From Typhlomys cinereus (lineage: Eukaryota > Chordata > Mammalia > Rodentia > Platacanthomyidae), in contig JALPQD010000005.1 of assembly GCA_023101885.1 (NCBI GenBank), positions 6,688,584 through 6,752,583 of the forward strand: a stretch of DNA of 64,000 nucleotides. Direction: 5' to 3'. Shown piece by piece: positions 34,031-44,937 of this stretch. The first letter of the stretch is position 1. The number at the start of each line of letters is the position of its first letter. The notes under the pieces are model-generated. The model was not told where the DNA came from. It saw nothing but the letters and a program-made list of their open reading frames with translations, and did not search any database. A program made the translations under genes and the position numbers.

Positions 34031-34161
34031 CGTCTGTCTGTCTATCTATCATCTATCTATCATCTATCTGTCTATCATCTATCTGTCTATCATCTATCTA
34101 TCTATCATCTATCTATCTATCATCTATCTATCTATCATCTATCTATCATGTATCTATGTAT
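33956..34161. repeat. (TCTA)n compound tetranucleotide array
   Basis: About 75 bp of uninterrupted tatc units, a short tgtc/cgtc interval, then a higher-order pattern of tctatctatca and tctatctgtctatca blocks. The Tyr/Leu/Ser open frames are artefacts. Confidence 0.95.
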
Positions 34162-34399
34162 CTTATCAGTGCTTATGGTGTAGCCTAGAGCCTTGTTCAT
34201 GCTAATCATGTGCTTTATCACTACAGTGAACCCACAGCTTATCCTTGAGTGTCCACAGTATCTAAAAAGTTATACCAAAGACTATCTTACTAGTAACTTT
34301 CTTTCACAAATAGGGAGCATCTCGCACACAGCATAGCCAATTTTTCAATGAAATAAGTAAAATTAAATGAGCTTTAATGCATGTTACTGTATGTGATAT

Positions 34400-34505
34400 T
34401 CTCAAGAGTCCCAGCAGACATGAATATCTTGTTTAGTAGCTGAAAAGTGTGGGAAGTGACTTGCTCAGGTCATACCGGGGAGCCTTGGAGAAGTTCTGGA
34501 TATCT
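34400..34505 (-). repeat. MIR-like fragment
   Basis: tgaaaagtgtgggaagtgac then ttgctcaggtcataccggg resembles the reverse complement of MIR (ggttaagtaacttgcccaag core). Weak. Confidence 0.4.
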
Positions 34506-35404
34506 CCCCAGTGCATTTGTTTCATTTTCATCCAGATTCAAATCATCAGGCAAATATGTATCTCCTAGGGTTACTAAAATGGTAGTTTTTTTTTTTGATA
34601 GAATGGCTACCACCCCGACTGGGGTAGCTCCCGGCATTTTGAAAGTGCAGCTGTTTCAAACAGCTTTTTAAATTGTTTTAAAGGATCTCTGTTAAAGATA
34701 CTGAATAGCAGCTCCATAGATTACTCTTGAATATCATGTTTGGCAAGAACGCACTCAGAAAGGAAAGAAACACTTTTCTGAGGGAAACCATGGTGTTTAG
34801 CAATAATCCTCAGCTGGACAGAACCCAGAATCCCCTGGGAGTTAGGTCAAACCTGTCAGGGATTATGTAGATTAGATTACACTCTGGGCTGCCTATGGAG
34901 GATTAGCATGATTAGATTAATTGAGGGACCTCTGGCTCACTGTGAGCAGAACACTTCCTTGGGGTGGGATCCTGCATTTTGGATCAAAAGGAGGAAGCAA
35001 GCTGAGCACAAACATTCATCCATGCCAGCTTCCTGCTTGAAGATGCAATGTGCCGGGTGCTTTGAGTTCCAGCCACCTTGACGTCCCCCTATGAACTGTG
35101 CAATGGAGTAACCTCTGTGTCTCTTGAGTTGCTTTGGTCTAGATGTTTTATTATAGTAATAAACAAAGTAATCATCAATAATCAAAGCAGATGATGTTTG
35201 TATGACCAGCCTTGTGCTCATCCTGCTGTTGACATGGTAATTGAACAAGAAGCAGTGAGATGAAGTTATTGATAAAAGTCTCTACTAATCTCCTGGCGGT
35301 AATTGATAATATTTACTTACTGGTTCTCTGTGCCCTCTGTTTCTTCCCTAAGGGTAAGAGTAACAACAAACAAAGAAAAAACTGTTAATCCACTTGTATC
35401 TATC
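34506..35404. other. Unique sequence, no feature seen
   Basis: About 0.9 kb. The minus-strand 103-codon frame at 34937-35248 has no recognised domain. Confidence 0.4.
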
Positions 35405-35461
35405 TGTTCAACAAAGAGTTACTAGGTGCTGGAACGCTTGGGAGTAAATATTTTGGATAAT

Positions 35462-35745
35462 ATAATGATTTTAATGTGAGTTGTTCCCCATAGACTCATG
35501 TGCTTGCAACCTTAACTGATGTAAATGCTTCAGAAGGGAAGGGCCTCTTTAGGAGGTGGGCCTTGCTGGAGGAAGGCATATCACAGGGGCGGGACTTAGC
35601 GTTCTGCTGCCTACCATATCATTTCTGCCATAACGGACTTTATCCACGCTGGAACTGTAAACCGATAAATCTGTTTTTCTCTTTCTGCCTGAGCGTGAGT
35701 ATTGTCTCACACCAGCAGAAGAAGGCAACTGCAACAGAGGAGTAG
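35462..35745 (+). mobile_element. LTR-like interspersed repeat (MaLR-type guess)
   Basis: aatgtgagttgttccccata, ctttaggaggtgggccttgc, gaggaaggcatatcacaggg and gccataacggactttatcca are familiar from a widespread rodent family. The copy at 63868 begins the same way. Family name not certain. Confidence 0.5.
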
Positions 35746-36027
35746 GGACGTAAGCACATACTCTGTTACTGGAAGTCCTTTACAGACCGTGAGGACCTTG
35801 GGTTTCCATACATATATTTGCAAGTATGTCATTCAGAAAATCAAACGCATAATAAAAAATATTCTGTTCATGACAGCCTGTTACTGTGTTCCAAACTAAC
35901 AGTCATCCCAGTTGATTCAAATTGAACTTTTCCAGGAGGAAAAAAAAAACCTTATACAGCCTTCTCTTCGCACCTTCGTTTCTCTCCCACCCATGCTAAT
36001 ATGATACCTTGGATTTGGTGAATGTTG

Positions 36028-36131
36028 CTGCTTTGAGACAGGATTTTTCTGTGTAGTGTGGATCTCCAACTGTCTGTGCTATGTAGCCCAGGCTGGTCTT
36101 GACCATGATCCTTTGTCCTCTTAGCTTCCCA
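36028..36131 (-). mobile_element. B1 SINE fragment
   Basis: tttgagacaggatttttctg, gtagcccaggctggtcttga and ccttagcttcccag-like sequence are the reverse complement of the B1 3' half. The 5' half is missing. Confidence 0.75.
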
Positions 36132-36363
36132 GATGAATTTCAGCTGTTAACTTAATGCCTGATTAGTTTCTAAGCATCTTAGCATGTTTCTCGTGGCCAT
36201 AATGATTATTAAAGTCTGGCTAGATTGATTTATTCTTTCATCAAACACTAATGGACGCAAACTAGTTCATGAAGAATTGTTACTGATTTCATCTCGCATC
36301 TAAGCAAAGTCCTCCTGCTTGAGAGATGCTAAAATGCTAAATGACTTGCCATTATGTTAAAAT

Positions 36364-36638
36364 ACGTTTATGCACGTGCGTATATGAGGGTCTCTGTGTG
36401 TTCGTGTGACTAGGAGGCCTGTACGTGTATGCAGGGTATGCAGTGTGTGGACACAAAGGCCAGGGCTCCTCTTGAGAATGTCATTCCTCAGATAATCTCT
36501 TTCTTTTATTCTGAGACAGGGTATGTCACTGGGATCTGGGCCGACTGGTTAGGATAGGCTGACTGACAAGCAAACCCCAGGGATCTGCCTGTCTCCACCT
36601 CTACAGTGCTGAGATTGTAAGTATCTTGCAATTGCTCG
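36364..36638 (-). mobile_element. B4-type SINE, first half (split)
   Basis: Alternating acgtgcg/gtgtg tail, then tctgagacagggtatgtcac, ccccagggatctgcctgtct and acagtgctgagattgtaag: the B1-derived part of a B4 on the minus strand. It resumes at about 36996. Confidence 0.75.
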
Positions 36639-36639
36639 T

Positions 36640-36995
36640 TTTCTCTCTGTGACGTAATACTCAACTTACATATAACTTAATGGCAACAAGGGTAGTTATT
36701 TGGCTAATGGTTCCAGAGAGGGGATACAGCCAGGAGATACAGGCTGTAGTCTTCTAGCAGAAAACATGACTGTAGGCAGAAGCAGGAGGCGGGTTCAGGT
36801 TACCAAAGTCATTATGAAGACTAAGGGAATAACAGCAAACTGAGGAAACACAGATGGGTCTCCAAAACTTCAAAGACCCCTCCCCACATGCCTTCCTGCA
36901 GAAAAGTTCCACTTCCCAAAGGTGCCACGACCTTCCTAGACATTTGCATCAACACATAAGTCTATGGAAGGAGGGGACTCACATTCAAACCAAAG
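36640..36995 (+). mobile_element. URR1-like remnant, type B, inserted in a B4 SINE
   Basis: tctctgtgacgtaatactca, agttatttggctaatggttc, ggatacagccaggagatac, ccacttcccaaaggtgccac and ggactcacattcaaacc follow the type-B order between two halves of one SINE. Confidence 0.65.
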
Positions 36996-37097
36996 GTGCC
37001 TGTCACCTCTCCTAATTTTGATGTAGTCGCTGGAATTGAACTCAGGTCTTCATGCTTGTGCAGCAAGTGCTGTACCAGTAGAATGGTCTTCTCGGCT
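36996..37097 (-). mobile_element. B4-type SINE, second half
   Basis: gtcgctggaattgaactcag, gtcttcatgcttgtgcagca and agtgctgtaccagtagaatg give the ID head on the minus strand. The CA-tailed SINE at 37111 inserted at its edge. Confidence 0.7.
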
Positions 37098-37110
37098 CCT
37101 GAAACAATTT

Positions 37111-37406
37111 GTTTTTTAATTTATTTTTTATGTGGTGTATGTGTGTGTGTGTGTGTGTGTGTTGTGTGTGTGTACAACAGAGGGCACTGTAAGTTTCTGT
37201 GGAGGATCAAGGGTGACTTCGGAAACCATCCTGGATTGCTTCTACCTCCTTGCTTTGCTCTGAGATTTCCCAAGCCCCGCCCACCAGGGCCAGAAATGCA
37301 GGCAGGTGCCAATTCTGCTTGGTGTTTTTACATGGGACCTGGGATTTGCACTCAGGACCTTCTGCTTGCAAGGCAAAGTCTTAAACCCTGAGCCATCTGT
37401 CCACCC
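37111..37406 (-). mobile_element. CA-tailed tRNA-headed SINE (older subfamily)
   Basis: TG tract, body with gcttctacctccttgctttg and cccgcccaccagggccaga, and head at the right edge. A perfect 13-bp duplication, cctgaaacaattt, lies at 37098-37110 and 37407-37419. Confidence 0.9.
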
Positions 37407-37419
37407 CCTGAAACAATTT

Positions 37420-38340
37420 CTTAAACACAGTATGCTAGGTGGTTGTGACATGATTTCTTAGGATCCCACCTCCATTTGCTCATCTAGCTTTGAAATGGTG
37501 CAGATGGTCTCTGGATGTATCTTACTTGTCTCTTTGTGGGAAGGAGGAAAACTTGAAAATCCCCACACTTTCTTGGTCACAGAAGGTAATCCTTATAGGC
37601 AGAAGACCTGCCTCTCTAGTAATCTGTGACTCAAAGGCAAACAAAATCTAGACAAGCTGATGAAGTGGTTAATGCTTCAAAACCAAAACAAAACTAGAAA
37701 CCAAGAGATCCTACCTGGTGGGTATGCTTTATTTAAAAAAAAAAAAAAAACAAAACAGGTTGATTTGGTGTTTTTTTGGTTTTTTTTTGGGGGGGGTCTT
37801 TTGTCTGGAAGCAGAGGCGATGCCGAATAGAGTCCTTTGAAGGCTGGAGAGGACACCGCCTGTATCACACACCATTCATGCTTGAGGAAGGGCATGAAGA
37901 GACCAGAGAAGTCAGCTCATGGTTTCGTTTCAGTCAGCGTCTGGAATGAGAGAGGGGGACACATTGCTATTCAAGTAGCTTTGTGGAAATAAGGATCAAT
38001 GGGGGGAAAACAGCAAGCACACCCACCAGGTAGGAAGGCTTGCTCTTGCTTGTTTTTGTGAGAAGCACTATAATTTGTGTATCAGCTGAGGTTCGTGCCT
38101 GGGGCAGTCGGAACTAGATCACTTCCGCAAGCAAAGCTGAGATGAGATTCGGTTCGTTATTTCCTGAGGTTCGAAAGAACACTATAGACCGGAACTTTAG
38201 AGAGCTGGTGAGGTGGGTCGTGACAAAAAGCAAAGTTTGAATATATGGGGAACAGAAACTTTCATATAAGTATTCTGATGTGGGGCTTAGATTAGGATTG
38301 GGCCCAAGTATAAGAGAAAGAGCAAACATTATTGAAGGAA
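37420..38340. other. Unique sequence with A and T/G homopolymer runs
   Basis: About 0.9 kb. An A16 run sits near 37735-37750 and a T/G run (ttttttttgggggggg) near 37782-37797. No coding signal. Confidence 0.45.
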
Positions 38341-38344
38341 GAGA

Positions 38345-38805
38345 TTCAAAGAATAATTTTAATATACACATTATTTTATTGTGTAGTCATACATGAATAC
38401 AGATAATATTTTCACTCTGTATCTCCAATCCATTCTCTTTCTCTTCCTATTATAACTTTTCTTCTCTTCAGTCAGATTCCCTCCTATTTTGAAGGCCTTT
38501 CACATTTGTGACCCACTGGACTTTACCTGATTTGCCTTGGATGTCATGTGTTTGCGTACTTGGAGGAGCAGGAATCTCATATCAGTGGGTATATCACTGA
38601 GGAAATCATCTTGCATGTCCTCCATCAGTGTCCGACCTTCATCCGTCTCTTGGGCAGGTGTAGTGTCTTTTGAGGTCTTCCCTCGTCCATGGTGACATGT
38701 TGATAGGACAATTCCTATGCAGTGAATTCACGAACATGCCAGTTCTGTCATGTCCAGAAGCTAGTGTCTGGCTGTGCCCTGCTCTGGCAAGAATCTTAAG
38801 ATGCA
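38345..38805 (-). mobile_element. Antisense L1 3' UTR (rodent Lx-type)
   Basis: gtgtagtcatacatgaatac, a C/T-rich run, gttgataggacaattcctat, gttctgtcatgtccagaagc and ctgtgccctgctctgg follow the antisense 3' UTR order, like the blocks at 1863 and 27125. Confidence 0.6.
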
Positions 38806-38890
38806 AGTGGTTAGTACTTTTTTTTGTGACTTCATGATTCAATTAGACTTGGGAGGTTTAACTTTTTTTAAAAAAAAAAAAACTTTATTC

Positions 38891-38892
<2 letters not shown>

Positions 38893-38934
<42 letters not shown>
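38893..38934. repeat. (TG)n microsatellite after an A/T run
   Basis: About 20 pure TG units, preceded by a 12-base A run at about 38870-38882. Confidence 0.95.
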
Positions 38935-38936
<2 letters not shown>

Positions 38937-39295
38937 CAAGCGTGCTGTTCTTTGGAATATTTAGTCCTATTGATTCTTCCTTTCTCTTTCTTCTGGATTC
39001 TCCCTGCCTTTGGATTCCAGAATTCATAGCCTATTCTTATTTTTCTTTCTTTTTATATCTTAGTCTTCTTTCTGATGGATCTCATCTCCTGGGGTGAGGT
39101 ATTCCCATTTTGCTGCTTGGAGTCCTTCCTTGGGTTCCTTTTATGTGACTCTGCATAACTGGGTGATACTCGCTCAAACCTGTAACAGTGAAGTCAGCCC
39201 CATCTGCCATCTTCACCATACAAAACCCTTTGCTCACTAACTCATGGCAGGGGCCTTGCTCTCAAAAACTATGCGTGACACTTGAAGGCACCGCA

Positions 39296-39560
39296 TCAGT
39301 TACTTTCCTGGTGGCTGGCAGAACACCTGACCAAGGCCACTTAAGGGAGGAAGGCTGTGTTTTAACACACATGCTAGAGGGTTCTTTCCATCATGGTGGG
39401 GAAGACATAGCAGGTTCACACTGGTAGCAACAGAAGACTGAGGGGCCTCACCAGGAAGCTCAGAGCTCAGTGGAGATAGATAATCTTCAAGCCTTCCCTT
39501 ACCAGCAACCTTCTTCCTTTAGCTAGATCATATGTCTAAGAAGCTTCCAAAACCTCTCCA
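39296..39560 (+). mobile_element. URR1-like remnant, type B
   Basis: gttactttcctggtggctgg, cacctgaccaaggccactta, gagggttctttccatcatgg and ggaagacatagcaggttca follow the type-B order; the 3' part is decayed. Confidence 0.55.
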
Positions 39561-40500
39561 AAACTGTTTTGGGAGCATTTGCCTGTGGGGAACATTTTTA
39601 ATATGCATTATACATGCATGACCCCTGATTTATGGAATGCCCCTTGAAGGCAGTTTTGGGGGCAATATCTTCAGGACAGGTCATACAATGTCAATGAATA
39701 CATGGTATAAAAACTTGAGTTGCATAAAAACAGTGAGCCACACATGCAAAAAGACAGGTTAGTAAGAAGTCTGACTGGGAAGGAGAGAAAGGGACACATT
39801 GGGTAATATGGAGGTGAAAATGACTTAAATTAATTGTGCTCCTTTGAGAAACTATAGTAGATTTCTTTTTTTAAAAAGAAGGTTGATGAGTTTGTGGTTA
39901 TCCTTAATCTGAGGTGATATTATTATGTGAAAATCTGTTTCACTTAGGTGTTTCTGTGGCATTCAAACCTCATGCCTTCAGACCTTTCACTTTGGATCCG
40001 TGGCTGGGCTCAGAGGTATCGTGATGTTTGCTGAAGAGCGCAGGCTTGAGGGAGGGTGATGTGGGCTCATCAGAAGCTGAGCAGGATAGAAAAAAGTATT
40101 TGCTTTCTGGCTTTACTTTTTTCCTTTGTCTCATGCCAAGGTCATGATGCCTGGTGGTGTTTGTTATAGACCCTACGATGAAGAATCCCCACATGTGGAC
40201 TTGAGGATAGAAGTACTTCATTACCCCACAGGGTTGGGGGCTAGGAGCGTGAAATCCAGTCACTGGAAGAAACATGTTCCTTTTGAAATCTGCAGGGTTG
40301 TCTCTTCCTAGATTTCAAGGGATGCCTGCCGATTTTTGCATTTGCAGACTTGCGATTCAGTCTACTTTCTGCCTTCGTGGTCACAGATCGATCCTCTTGT
40401 GTGTGTCTGAGTTTACATGGCCGGGTTCTTAGAGTGACCCCTGTCATATTGGATCAGAAGCACGTCCTGATCAGTATGCTTTCATGTTCATGTCATTAAA
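39561..40500. other. Unique sequence, no feature seen
   Basis: About 0.9 kb. The overlapping open frames at 39970-40447 have no recognised content. Confidence 0.4.
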
Positions 40501-40504
40501 CATA

Positions 40505-40742
40505 TATGTGGGGCCCTGGCAAGATAACTCAATGGATGAGACTCCTGCTTGTAAATCTAATGCCTTGACTTCACCAAGAGATGAGAGATTTCATCGAGAG
40601 CAAGGACCAGCTTCTGAACATCATCTTTGACCTCCACCCACGCACCAGGGCACGTGCGGACCTGCCTTCTCTGTGTGCCCATTTGTCTGCCTCTCCACCT
40701 CTCTTTCCTTTTCTCTAATAAATAAATAAACATAAATATTAA
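40505..40742 (+). mobile_element. B2-like SINE with AATAAA-rich tail
   Basis: ctggcaagataactcaatgg head, ttgacctccacccacgcacc centre and a tail of tctaataaataaataaacat match the T+ class of B2-type SINEs with a polyadenylation signal. Confidence 0.7.
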
Positions 40743-40834
40743 TTTTTATGCCAAAAACCCCATGTTATTACATATATATCCTATATATTTTATATAAGGG
40801 CCATATTATTATTCATGATTCAAGTAATTGTGCA

Positions 40835-40897
40835 CGCACACATGCACACACACATATATGGAAAGTATGCAGGGGGTTTATTTAACATACAGGAGAA

Positions 40898-40932
<35 letters not shown>
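40835..40932. repeat. CA/TA and TG microsatellites
   Basis: A CA/TA-rich stretch at 40835-40858 and a pure TG run at 40902-40932, in opposite orientation about 45 bp apart. Confidence 0.9.
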
Positions 40933-40933
<1 letters not shown>

Positions 40934-41430
40934 CTCACTTTTTGCACTGTACCATGCAGAGCTGTTGGTAAAGGGCCAGTCAGTCATCTGAGAGAAAGAC
41001 TTGGCAGCCACCCACGGGTGGGTGCATCAACTCGAGCTCTGACACGTGAGGTGCCTTTCGCGATGGACGTCCGCGGAGTGATAGTTCATTTTAATTGTAA
41101 CACTTTGCTTTTGGCTGTGCTTCCCTCCTGCCAGATTTCTAATTCCCTTAACATTTAAGATTGCCAAATCAGGCCATCTGTAAACATGAAAAGTTTCAAA
41201 ACTGGGTTTTTTTTTTTCACCACACCAAAGTGATAGTTTTAATATTCAGTACAGGAAAAAAATGAAAAGACTGAGTTTTTTCTTTTGTTTGTTTTGGTTT
41301 TCATATTCCTAAAAGTAACAAGGTTTGGAGAGGATAACTCTTTTCTCTTTCCTACCCTTTGTACTTTTTGGGTGTTTTCAGTGCAGGTGGGTCTTGGACG
41401 AACGGCCATCTTCTTCTTTCATTCTCTCAG

Positions 41431-41532
41431 AAGTGTGGCTTGGCAATCGTTGTGGAGAAGCTCAGCGCAGACTTGCACGAGCCAGAAAGGTTAATGCTGA
41501 GCCGACAGGACGGCCCCGGCTCTCTGCTGTTG
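41431..41532 (+). CDS. Candidate internal coding exon, gene not recognised
   Basis: A 102-bp stretch lies between a strong acceptor (ttcttctttcattctctcag, ending at 41430) and a strong donor (gtgagt from 41533). It is exactly 34 codons in phase 0/0 with no stop. The product starts KCGLAIVVEKLSADL and ends SRQDGPGSLLL, a mix of hydrophobic and charged residues unlike the low-complexity frames elsewhere. It keeps several CpGs (cagcgcag, cacgag, gccgac, cggccccgg) in an otherwise CpG-poor region, and no repeat is seen. I cannot name the protein family. If real, it belongs to a large + strand gene whose other exons lie mostly outside the window. It could also be a non-coding exon or chance; no alignment was possible. 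Confidence 0.35.
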
Positions 41533-41795
41533 GTGAGTTATTCTGTTTATTCTACATATGTTTCCTTTTAATTAAAATGTCATTTTTAATTAAAAATGAA
41601 ATGTCAAGAAGGAAAAAATTGGCAAATTCTGGACTATTGCAGTGAACGCAAGCAGAAAAAAGTCATCAGAGAAAAACAAGTTTAGAAGAACAGTATCTTA
41701 TTGCCCATTTGTAAAAAGCAAAAGAAGAAAAGAAGAACAAAACACACAAGAGGGTTGGAGAACTTTAAGTACCCTTGGTTATTCTCGGGACAATC

Positions 41796-42135
41796 TGACA
41801 CACATACAAACATGCAAACATACATACATATACATAAATACATACATATATACACATCCACACATTCATATATTCTCCCACACACATATACATGTATTTA
41901 TACATATATACACATACATACTTATATATGCATATATACATACATTCATATGTATTTACACATATACTCATACAGACATATACATACATATGCATACTTA
42001 TACGTACATGCACATATGCATGCTCATACACACATATATACACACTCATATACAAATACACATATATGCACACATACACATATCCACACACATAAATCCA
42101 AACTGACACACTCGTGACCACACATGTGTGCATAT
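41796..42135. repeat. Degenerate CA/TACA alternating block
   Basis: About 340 bp of acac, atac and catg words, the complementary counterpart in composition of the block at 19272-19640. Open frames of up to 154 codons across it (His/Thr/Tyr/Ile) are artefacts. Confidence 0.9.
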
Positions 42136-42984
42136 ACACAGACATGCTTTTAGTTTGTCTCCATAATTAAAAAGTGTATATTTAATGCATGGACACTTTT
42201 TAACTGAATATATTTTGCTGATGGCTGACATATGTTTTGTGCGTGACAGAGTCACTAGTGGATTGTAGCAGATCACAGAGGGCGCCCATATATTGCGTTT
42301 AAGCAGTCCTGGCCATTTATTTAATTTATTGTATAGAAATGTGGTGCCTTAGAGCTTACATGGAGATTTTATTTTGTTACAAAAACCCTCATCTAGAGCT
42401 TTTCAAGAATTGTACACCATCCTTGTCTCCTGTGTCAGCAGAGCTTTGATGGAGAATGTTCCACATCGTGACTCTGTCTCCAAAGACATTGTTAACCTTC
42501 GGACAATCTGCTGTCTCTGTCACAGATGTGGTCAGGGGTAGAGTGGCGGTTGTGGAAATCAGCTCTGGAAGAATGGCTCAAGACATGCTTAGTGCTGAGG
42601 AGGGAAAGACCAATGGCAAGTGAGCTCTCGGCAGGTGGTTTCTGGAGGTTAAAACTCTCTCTCTCTCTCTCTCTCTCCCCCTTTCCTATCTCTGACCAGG
42701 ATAAAGACTATCCTTTCCCACTCCATACTTGTGTTTGCTTTTCTGAGTCATGGCGCATCGACTCTTCCCTTTGATGGAAATGCAGTTCTTCATCCTCTCA
42801 TGACACCTCTCTAACTCCTATTCATCCATTGGATTTCAGTCTCTCAGATTCATTCTCCATGTCAAACCTGTGCTATCCCTACTTTTTCCTTCCCATCAGC
42901 ACCAGCCCTACTTCCTTCATATCCATTCACAAACCTCTGGAAGCCTCCTTCAAAGCATTTGGAGCAGTTTATCTAGATACTGAG
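42136..42984. other. Unique sequence with a (CT)n run
   Basis: A pure CT run at 42655-42677; otherwise no feature that I can name. Confidence 0.45.
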
Positions 42985-43120
42985 ATGACGCCCGAACACC
43001 CTGACCTCTACAAGATGGCAAGTTCTAGAAGCTCGGGGATGGTTCCTGCCTCACTTGCTTCCTTGCCCTTGGCGCCTAGCGGTCCGTGCCCAGTAAATGT
43101 CAGCTGAATATTTGCAATTG
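42985..43120 (+). repeat. L2 LINE 3' end fragment
   Basis: gcaagttctagaagctcggg, ttggcgcctagcggtccgtg and cccagtaaatgtcagctgaa recall the L2 3' end (gagggcaggg, cctagcacagtgcctggc, caataaatg). Confidence 0.55.
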
Positions 43121-44478
43121 AAAGAAGTCATCCTTCCTGTACTTTTCACTATGTGGGCAGCACGGTTTGTTAGAATGCTACTCAAAAGCATCCAGTAGAA
43201 TATGAAAGATCTGTGTGACAGTTCCATGTCCCTGGGGCTTTGCTTCCATTATATTCTAGTCCTACTACAATCCTCCAAAGCGATTATAGGGCCGAGAGCT
43301 TGATTTGCGCAGTGCTACAAAAAGAGATGCAGTTCAAGGAAAACGCAGCTCCATGAAACTAACCTGCGATGTTACTAAGCGCTGGGCTGCCCGCTTGACC
43401 CCTATTGTCTTTAAATGTTAAGAATGTTCTCAGTTCAGTCAAATCTGTCGAGCTGCTAAGAATAGAAGAACTATGTTGGCTTGCTTTCTTTATTTCCCTG
43501 TTAGTCAGTGCTATCTGGAGGAAATGGGACAGTTGGCTGCCTGGTTCTTAACAGCCTCTGATGATCCATATGACAGCATCTCTTTACAAAGCTAGACCTA
43601 AAGGAGGTTGATATGCCCTTCCTTGCCTACCTTATGAGCTGATTAACCAAAATGAAATTGTCACTTTATGGAAAAGTAAATAAAATGTTGGAAATGATCC
43701 CATGGATCGATGCATCCTTTTCCTCGTCTGATAGTCAAGTTTATAAATTTAAGTAATGACAGTAGAGAAAGCTCATCCATTTCACCGCGTCTGTTTTGAC
43801 AGTTATCTTTGAAAAACTGATGAAAAACTTCTTCCATTTTTCTTTATCATCATGATAGTCAACTTCTGCTTCGTGTCCAGGCAAAAATCTCTCTGGCTTT
43901 ATTAAACCAGCTTCTGTTTGTTGGTGTCTCTGTACCCATGGAGAATGACTGCTCAGAACTCCTCATATAAAACCCTTTATATTCTTGGAGACAGTAATTT
44001 CCTGTGAAATATTTAGGCGAAACTTCCACAAACTTCTAAGAAGAAAAAAGAAAAAGTCTGCACTTGGTTTGTCCGTCATAAAATCGTTTCTCTGAAACTT
44101 TAAGCATTTTTGTAACTTACTTGAAAAGTTAACTTTAAGCTCTTGTTGCAACATATTTTTTACATTACATGTACATTACATTACGTAGCCCATGTAAATG
44201 ATGCATTTCCTGTCACCCTTGGTGAATGACTCTGAAATCACTTGCATTCAGTCATTCTTTTTAGCTTTTCTTACCTCCTAGGTAACTTCTGTTTTGCTGT
44301 ATTCTATGGTTGGAATTTATAACTGCCCCTGGTATAAATGGTGATTTGTTTCAAATTGGTTCTCACAACTTCTTTTTAAAACCTTGAGGTTTCATTATGA
44401 GTGAGCAATTAGACAACATTCATGTGAGATACAGATCGAAATGTCTTTAGGATTCAATGACTGGACTACAAGACAAAT
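43121..44478. other. Unique sequence, no feature seen
   Basis: About 1.4 kb of non-repetitive sequence; no credible exon. Confidence 0.4.
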
Positions 44479-44610
44479 TTCTTCCCTCCTTTCCTTTCTC
44501 CTTCCCTTCTTCTCTCCCTTCGTTTATCCCTCCCTCCTTCTCTCCGCCTCTTTCTCCTTCCCTGGCTCTCTTTCTCCTTCCCTTCTTCCTTCCCTCCTTT
44601 TCTTTCATTC
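44479..44610. repeat. Polypyrimidine CCTT/TTCC tract
   Basis: About 130 bp of C/T-rich sequence; the Pro/Ser/Phe/Leu frames are artefacts. Confidence 0.85.
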
Positions 44611-44887
44611 CAACATGCTCTTGCTTTAGTTTTAAGAATTCATCTTTATGGACCTTAGTTTAAGAAATGTAAATGTCGATATGACACGAAAGGCAGGGCA
44701 TCCACTGAAAGGGGAGTAATCTACATGGTCGACAGCACATGACATTAATTTCTTTATTCCTTGGGTCCAAGGAACTCGGCCTGTGATTGGAAGGTTTCCG
44801 TGTTCATCTGCTGAGTAGCTCTGCCCAAGTGCCTCCGCGGTTTGGTAAAAGAGTGCTCTCTTGTGCAGAGAGGAGAAGCAACTGCTT

Positions 44888-44889
<2 letters not shown>

Positions 44890-44937
<48 letters not shown>
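44890..44937. repeat. (AC)n microsatellite
   Basis: About 23 uninterrupted AC units. Confidence 0.97.

Noticed and set aside
33889..34205. Membrane-like Tyr/Leu/Ser/Ile repeats of about 100 codons
   Set aside because: Pure translation of the TCTA array.
41642..42145. Open frames of 126-154 codons on both strands
   Set aside because: They are translations of the CA/TACA low-complexity block.
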